From assembly GCA_903819605.1 (NCBI GenBank), contig CAIJEA010000155.1:1-8471 (forward strand): 8,471 bases of DNA, given 5' to 3'. This document shows positions 4,787 to 8,471 of this stretch, in pieces. Origin of the DNA: an uncultured cyanobacterium (GTDB lineage: Bacteria; Cyanobacteriota; Cyanobacteriia; Pseudanabaenales; Pseudanabaenaceae). A program made the translations under genes and the position numbers. Position 1 is the stretch's first letter, and each line of letters opens with the position of its first letter. The notes under the pieces were generated by a model that saw only the letters and a list, made by a program, of their open reading frames with translations, had not been told where the DNA came from and ran no database searches.

Positions 4787-6174
4787 TGGTTATTCAAGTT
4801 TCTGAACAAGTAGAAGATCAAGAGTTAAAGGGCGCTGTAAGTACCCGTAGTAGAGTAGCTGTTGACAGTAATCAGTTTGTTTCCCAAATTGTCGGTTTAC
4901 AGTCTACTCTTCAAATTTTTGACAAAGACACTAGTGACTTTGTGGGTGCGCTACGTCAAATAGCTAGCGATCGCCTAGCAACACTTTCTTTTCCAACTAC
5001 CAAAGATGAAGAATGGAAATATACCGATGTTTCGTCTTTAGGAAAACTGACATTTGAGAATCAATCAGCGATCGCCGCAGATATTGATGCATTAGTTAGA
5101 AAACACTCTGCACCTGAAGCTGCGGGAAATCTGATTGTATTTGTGAATGGCAAGTATAACGAAGAGTTGTCAGACACAACTCTTGCCAACCAAGGCTTAG
5201 TAGTGGGGACTCTAGCAACATTGGGAGATCGCCTTTTACCAAAATTGCGATCGCATCTCGCGCAACATCCCGATGCGAATGATTATTTTGCCAGTTTGAA
5301 TACTGCTTGTATGCAAGATGTAGCAATTATTCTCGTCCCCAAAAATTTAGTTATTGAGAATCCGATTCAGTTAATCTTTGTCTCTGCCCCGCAGTCAGGA
5401 AACACAACCTTAGTAAATCAGCCTCGTTGTTTGGTAATTGCGGAAACCCATAGCAGTTTGAATTTTATACAAAGCTTTGTGGGCAATGACGAGCAAATCT
5501 ATTTCTCTAATTCAGTAACAGAAGTTTGGCTTGCTGAAGGAGCACAGGTAAATCACACTAAGATTCAGTGGCAAGGCGATGAGGCGATACATATCAATAC
5601 GACAGCGATCGCCCAAGCCAGAAATAGTATCTATAAGAACCAATCAATTAACCTCGGTGCAAAGATTTCACGCCAGAACTTGATTGTGCGTCAAATGGCA
5701 GAACAAACAGAAACCTCCCTAACGGGACTAGCATTTATTGATGGCGAACAGCTTGCTGATACCCATTCTGTCATTGCCCATGACTATCCCCATGGCTCTA
5801 GCAAGCAATTACATAAGTGCATCGCTGATGGTCGCTCCCATGCGGTCTTTAATGGCAAAATCCAAGTGGCAAAGTTAGCTCAACAAACTGATTCCGCCCA
5901 ACTCAGTCGTAACCTGTTGCTATCAGGCAAAGCAAGAGTGGATACGAAACCGCAATTAGAGATTTTTGCGGATAATGTCAAATGCGCTCACGGAGCAACG
6001 GTGAGTCAACTTGATGCTGAAGAGATTTTCTATCTCCAAAGTCGAGCTATTGATGCTGAGAGTGCCGCTAAGCTCTTGACTTACGCCTTTGCGGCTGAGG
6101 CGATCGCTCAGGTTCCAATTTTATCTATGCAGCGATCGCTCAGTAATTTTGTACTGGAGAAAACAAAAGCTTAA
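4786..6174 (+). CDS. sufD: SufD, scaffold subunit of SufBCD
   Basis: The 462-residue protein is the SufB paralogue that completes SufBC2D and is needed for iron acquisition and stable cluster formation. Evidence includes the N-terminal DEEWKYTDVSSL motif (about residues 75-86), the beta-helix core, and the C-terminal block KPQLEIFADNVKCAHGATVSQLD followed by EEIFYLQSRAI. Cys400 and His402 in CAHGAT match E. coli Cys358 and His360; the histidine is required for assembly in E. coli. The ATG overlaps the sufC stop by one base, so the two should be made in step. It ends 10 bases before a strong terminator, making it the last gene of the operon. Commonly sufS follows sufD in cyanobacteria; here it does not. 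HIP1 sites at 4967, 5068, 5247, 5605, 6100 and 6132 match a resident gene. Confidence 0.96.
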   Translation: MVIQVSEQVEDQELKGAVSTRSRVAVDSNQFVSQIVGLQSTLQIFDKDTSDFVGALRQIASDRLATLSFPTTKDEEWKYTDVSSLGKLTFENQSAIAADIDALVRKHSAPEAAGNLIVFVNGKYNEELSDTTLANQGLVVGTLATLGDRLLPKLRSHLAQHPDANDYFASLNTACMQDVAIILVPKNLVIENPIQLIFVSAPQSGNTTLVNQPRCLVIAETHSSLNFIQSFVGNDEQIYFSNSVTEVWLAEGAQVNHTKIQWQGDEAIHINTTAIAQARNSIYKNQSINLGAKISRQNLIVRQMAEQTETSLTGLAFIDGEQLADTHSVIAHDYPHGSSKQLHKCIADGRSHAVFNGKIQVAKLAQQTDSAQLSRNLLLSGKARVDTKPQLEIFADNVKCAHGATVSQLDAEEIFYLQSRAIDAESAAKLLTYAFAAEAIAQVPILSMQRSLSNFVLEKTKA

Positions 6175-6183
6175 TAGATATTC

Positions 6184-6228
6184 CCCAAATAAAAAAGGAG
6201 GTGCTTTGCACCTCCTTTTTTATTTGGG
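6184..6228. terminator. Strong bidirectional terminator between sufD and the cyclase gene
   Basis: Bases 6184-6203 pair perfectly with 6209-6228 (20 bp) around the loop CTTTG. The GC-rich top (GGAGGTG/CACCTCC) is flanked by A6 and T6, so each strand reads a stem followed by a T-run (ccttttttattt). It lies 10 bases after the sufD stop and 8 bases beyond the stop of the convergent cyclase gene, so it can end both transcripts. The apex GCTTTGCACC recurs in the hairpin upstream of the cyclase gene. Confidence 0.93.
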
Positions 6229-6235
6229 AACTCTT

Positions 6236-8215
6236 TTAATCGCGCTTTATTGGTAATTGACCTTTCTTGAGAATATCAATTACAGCAGTATGACGCTTGA
6301 GATCGGCTTGGACTTGTTCGTAAACTTGGCGATCGCCACCTTTAAGCCCGATGACACCATATAGTGGCACATTGCCAACTCTGCCCTTGAGAGCATGTTC
6401 GCCAAAGTCCACAACCTCTATTTCATCTTTAACAAGTTCGTAAAGACTTCCAGTAATTACAATATCTGTACCGAGTTCCTTCGTCATACCTTCGACTCGA
6501 CTTGCCACGTTAACCGTATCACCAATCACTGCGTATTCAAGGCGGCGTGACGAGCCAATATTGCCGACTGTGACTTCTCCGTAGTTGATGCCAATACCAT
6601 TAGAAAAAGGAATTTTGTTCTCAGACTTCCATACTTCGCGTAATTGCATCAGAGCAGATCGCATATTCAGAGCCGCATGGATCGCATTCATTGCATCTGC
6701 TTTCTCGCCTCGCGAAACTGGCGAACCGAACTCCGCCATAATTGCGTCACCAATAAATTTATCAATTGTGCCTTGGTATTCTAAAATCGCATCTACCATA
6801 CCACCGAGGTAAGTATTCAGTTGCTGAATTAACAACTTAGCTGGCAAACGACTAGAGAGGGTAGTAAACCCGCGAATATCAGAAAATAAAACCGCAGCTT
6901 TAATAGTGCGTCCTTCTAATAAATCACGAAATCCTTCTGGTTGGTTGACAATTTCTTCAACAATCGGGGCAGCGACGTAACGCTCTAGGGTACGACGTAG
7001 CAAGAGTTTATCAATCTGGGCAGCGATCGAGCCTGTGGTTAAAAGTGCGATGCCATTTAAGCCGATCGCGATCGCAGGAATCGCCACAGGTAAGATCGTG
7101 CTGGTATAAATAAAGCTGACATAACCAATCCCAAACCAAGCGATCGCCATGCCTAAAGCCGTTAATATCTGAAGATTTGGACGTTTGAATAGGCAGAGAA
7201 TACCGCCTGAAATTCCCACTAGTAAAAATATAAAGATCGCTTGCTGAGTAGGTGTGGAGAGCAACTCCACCATACTTTTTCCCTGCATGAGCGTCGCGAT
7301 CGCATTGGCATGAATTTCAATCCCCGCCATTCTCCCCATCGCAGAATTTTGGATATCTTGCTTTGAGGCAGCCGTTGCACCAATTAACACAATCTTATCT
7401 TTAAAGAATTTGCCACCCTGAAGCTGTTCGCTATTCCAGTTTTCAGGATCGACAACATAATAGAATGGAATCTGCTGCTGAGCATTTGCCCATGTATCCG
7501 ATCCACCATAGAAATAAATTCCATCGCCTTTAGCCTTAGGATAACTAACCTTCGCCACATTCAAAATAGAAGCAGCAAAGGTAGGTACGATGGGCAAGCC
7601 ACTATCCGTTGGTGGCTGCACTCCCAAACGGTGAATATTACCTGTAACTTCAGGTCTGAAATTAATCAGCCCTAATGTATTTGGTTTCAATTTGAAAACG
7701 GATTCTGGCGAAGCAAGCTGCATGATATTAGCTTCGCCAATTTGCGTAAATTCATAGCTAGCGGCAAATACTGCGCGATCGCCATATTTAGTAATTGCTT
7801 GTTGGAATTTGTCGTCATCGGCAGCCCCATGATCCCCAGGAGTGACAAACAAAATATCAAAGGCAACTACTTTTGCGCCAGCTTTGACTAATTTTTCTAA
7901 TACTTGGGCATATACAACCCTTTTCCAAGTAGTTGTCCGAAATGGTTCCAGAAAAGGACGGGTTTTCGGATCGTAAAACTCACCCTGCCTCAGGGAAAGG
8001 TCATCGATCGCCAAAATCACAATATCTTTAGGAGGAGCGATCGTACCGCGCCAATTAAAAAAAGCAGATTGGGTCTGGCGTTCAAGGTTCTGCACTTCAT
8101 TTAGTCCAGAGCCTGTAGCGATCGCACTAACAGCAGCGATCGCACCAACCAACGCATAGCCAATAAATTTGGGACTTGATAAAGTTTTTAATCTCTGCTT
8201 AAAGCTGGCTAGCAT
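6236..8215 (-). CDS. Membrane CHASE2 sensor with class III adenylate/guanylate cyclase domain
   Basis: A 659-residue receptor cyclase. A membrane anchor (about 17-36) leads into an external CHASE2 sensor domain (about 40-315, with ILAIDDLSL, GAKVVAFDILF and KIVLIGATAASKQD). Three more membrane segments follow (about 325-343, 349-370, 373-397), then the cytoplasmic cyclase domain (about 435-622). Metal-binding Asp446 (FSDIRGF) and Asp490, base-selecting Lys486 (DKFIGD), and transition-state Asn569 and Arg573 (VNVASR) are present, so activity is likely. The second base-selecting position is Ala562 (EYAVIGD), where cyanobacterial adenylate cyclases usually have Thr and animal ones Asp. I chose ATG 8213-8215: GGGAG at 8224-8228 sits eight bases upstream, whereas a TTG at 8228-8230 overlaps that ribosome-binding site. 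Convergent with sufD; no functional link to Fe-S assembly is evident. Confidence 0.93.
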   Translation of the reverse strand: MLASFKQRLKTLSSPKFIGYALVGAIAAVSAIATGSGLNEVQNLERQTQSAFFNWRGTIAPPKDIVILAIDDLSLRQGEFYDPKTRPFLEPFRTTTWKRVVYAQVLEKLVKAGAKVVAFDILFVTPGDHGAADDDKFQQAITKYGDRAVFAASYEFTQIGEANIMQLASPESVFKLKPNTLGLINFRPEVTGNIHRLGVQPPTDSGLPIVPTFAASILNVAKVSYPKAKGDGIYFYGGSDTWANAQQQIPFYYVVDPENWNSEQLQGGKFFKDKIVLIGATAASKQDIQNSAMGRMAGIEIHANAIATLMQGKSMVELLSTPTQQAIFIFLLVGISGGILCLFKRPNLQILTALGMAIAWFGIGYVSFIYTSTILPVAIPAIAIGLNGIALLTTGSIAAQIDKLLLRRTLERYVAAPIVEEIVNQPEGFRDLLEGRTIKAAVLFSDIRGFTTLSSRLPAKLLIQQLNTYLGGMVDAILEYQGTIDKFIGDAIMAEFGSPVSRGEKADAMNAIHAALNMRSALMQLREVWKSENKIPFSNGIGINYGEVTVGNIGSSRRLEYAVIGDTVNVASRVEGMTKELGTDIVITGSLYELVKDEIEVVDFGEHALKGRVGNVPLYGVIGLKGGDRQVYEQVQADLKRHTAVIDILKKGQLPIKRD

Positions 8216-8223
8216 GGTAATTT

Positions 8224-8228
8224 CTCCC
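8224..8228 (-). promoter_or_regulatory. Ribosome-binding site deciding the cyclase start
   Basis: On the minus strand this reads GGGAG, eight bases before the ATG at 8215. It argues against the five-codon longer form from TTG at 8230, which would use part of this motif as coding sequence. Confidence 0.7.
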
Positions 8229-8287
8229 AAAGAAGTAATACTTATTTAAAAACTAAGGTAGTGCTAAAGATGGCAGTATTTTAGGTC

Positions 8288-8320
8288 TAGTATGGGCGGT
8301 ACTTTGCACCACCCATACTA
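8288..8320. repeat. Hairpin upstream of the cyclase gene with CTTTGC apex
   Basis: Bases 8288-8296 pair with 8312-8320 (tagtatggg / cccatacta). After one C-A mismatch (8297/8311), GGT (8298-8300) pairs with ACC (8308-8310), leaving the loop ACTTTGC. The mismatch is a G-U wobble in minus-strand RNA, the sense of the cyclase transcript. It lies 73 bases before the cyclase ATG, so it is in its leader or promoter zone, or ends a transcript from beyond the window. The nonamer ctttgcacc is identical to the sufD terminator apex. Confidence 0.65.
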
Positions 8321-8471
8321 ACTTTTCGATGGCTCCCAAAACTAGATTTAGGATTGATGGCAAATCCAATAGCCTTAAATTTAGGTTTAATTTAATTTAT
8401 ATTCCTAACTTGCAAATTTTAAAGCTAGATTTGTATTAGTTCAAAAGTTTTTCGTTTAAGATGGGCGGCGC
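8321..8471. other. AT-rich non-coding end with the start of another hairpin
   Basis: I see no convincing open reading frame on either strand. Most of the stretch is AT-rich (for example ttaggtttaatttaatttat) and could be promoter or leader DNA. The final eleven bases, atgggcggcgc (8461-8471), match the left arm of the 8288-8320 hairpin (atgggcgg) and the leader hairpin arm at 1536-1543 (ggcggcgc). The window probably cuts a further copy of the same hairpin type. Confidence 0.4.

Larger units (their letters stand above)
573..8143. repeat. Dispersed HIP1 octamers GCGATCGC
   Basis: At least 18 copies are visible, starting at 573, 811, 1074, 3334, 3423, 4967, 5068, 5247, 5605, 6100, 6132, 6329, 7068, 7140, 7296, 7775, 8118 and 8136. 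Chance would give well under one in this length. HIP1 is a known over-represented palindrome of many cyanobacteria. None falls in sufB or sufC, while sufD and the cyclase gene are dense. Confidence 0.9.

Noticed and set aside
6585..6812. Plus-strand reading frame inside the cyclase domain
   Set aside because: It is antisense to the catalytic domain including its metal-binding motif, so it is a shadow. The same applies to 7904-8104.
93..7944. Shared 12-mer ttgtccgaaatg at 93-104 and 7933-7944
   Set aside because: A single 12-base match is expected by chance in a window of this size, and the flanks do not match.
8216..8230. TTG start for the cyclase, adding five residues
   Set aside because: It would place the start codon on the GGGAG ribosome-binding site that serves the ATG at 8215.

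Overview
The window is cyanobacterial chromosome. The main evidence is a divergent sufR / sufBCD iron-sulfur cluster locus with a SufR-type operator (CAAC-N6-GTTG), a short NifU C-terminal (Nfu) protein next to it, a CHASE2 adenylate cyclase, and at least 18 copies of the HIP1 octamer GCGATCGC in 8.5 kb, a known cyanobacterial signature. Protein style and hairpin content would fit a Pseudanabaena-like or other filamentous lineage, but I cannot fix the genus from sequence alone.

Layout. Positions 1-185 are non-coding and hold two inverted repeats downstream of nfu. A minus-strand nfu gene (186-422) encodes a 78-residue Fe-S scaffold/carrier. After about 220 non-coding bases comes minus-strand sufR (645-1376), the Fe-S-sensing repressor. 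The 211-base divergent region 1377-1587 carries one perfect and one 7-of-8 SufR operator match around a promoter-like box, plus a strong hairpin in the sufB leader. On the plus strand follow sufB (1588-3024), a 15-bp hairpin that begins in the sufB stop codon, two small genes of the uncharacterised DUF29 type (3072-3497 and 3516-3959), sufC (4004-4786) and sufD (4786-6174, overlapping sufC by one base). A 20-bp bidirectional terminator (6184-6228) separates sufD from a convergent gene for a membrane CHASE2-class III nucleotide cyclase (6236-8215, minus). The last 256 bases hold its leader, another hairpin and no gene that I can see.

How the genes work together. SufB, SufC and SufD form the SufBCD scaffold that builds Fe-S clusters using ATP. 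SufR, when it carries its own cluster, represses sufBCD and usually itself. Nfu passes finished clusters to clients such as photosystem I. The cyclase is probably an unrelated signalling gene. The cysteine desulfurase gene sufS, commonly next after sufD in cyanobacteria, is absent here; the convergent cyclase takes its place.

Most unusual points: two DUF29-type genes inserted between sufB and sufC; a set of hairpins sharing one apical motif (CTTYGC) at four intergenic places and probably a fifth at the right edge; a four-residue D-x-K-x repeat at the SufR N-terminus; and an alanine at a base-selecting position of the cyclase. I found no mobile element, CRISPR array, tRNA or rRNA.
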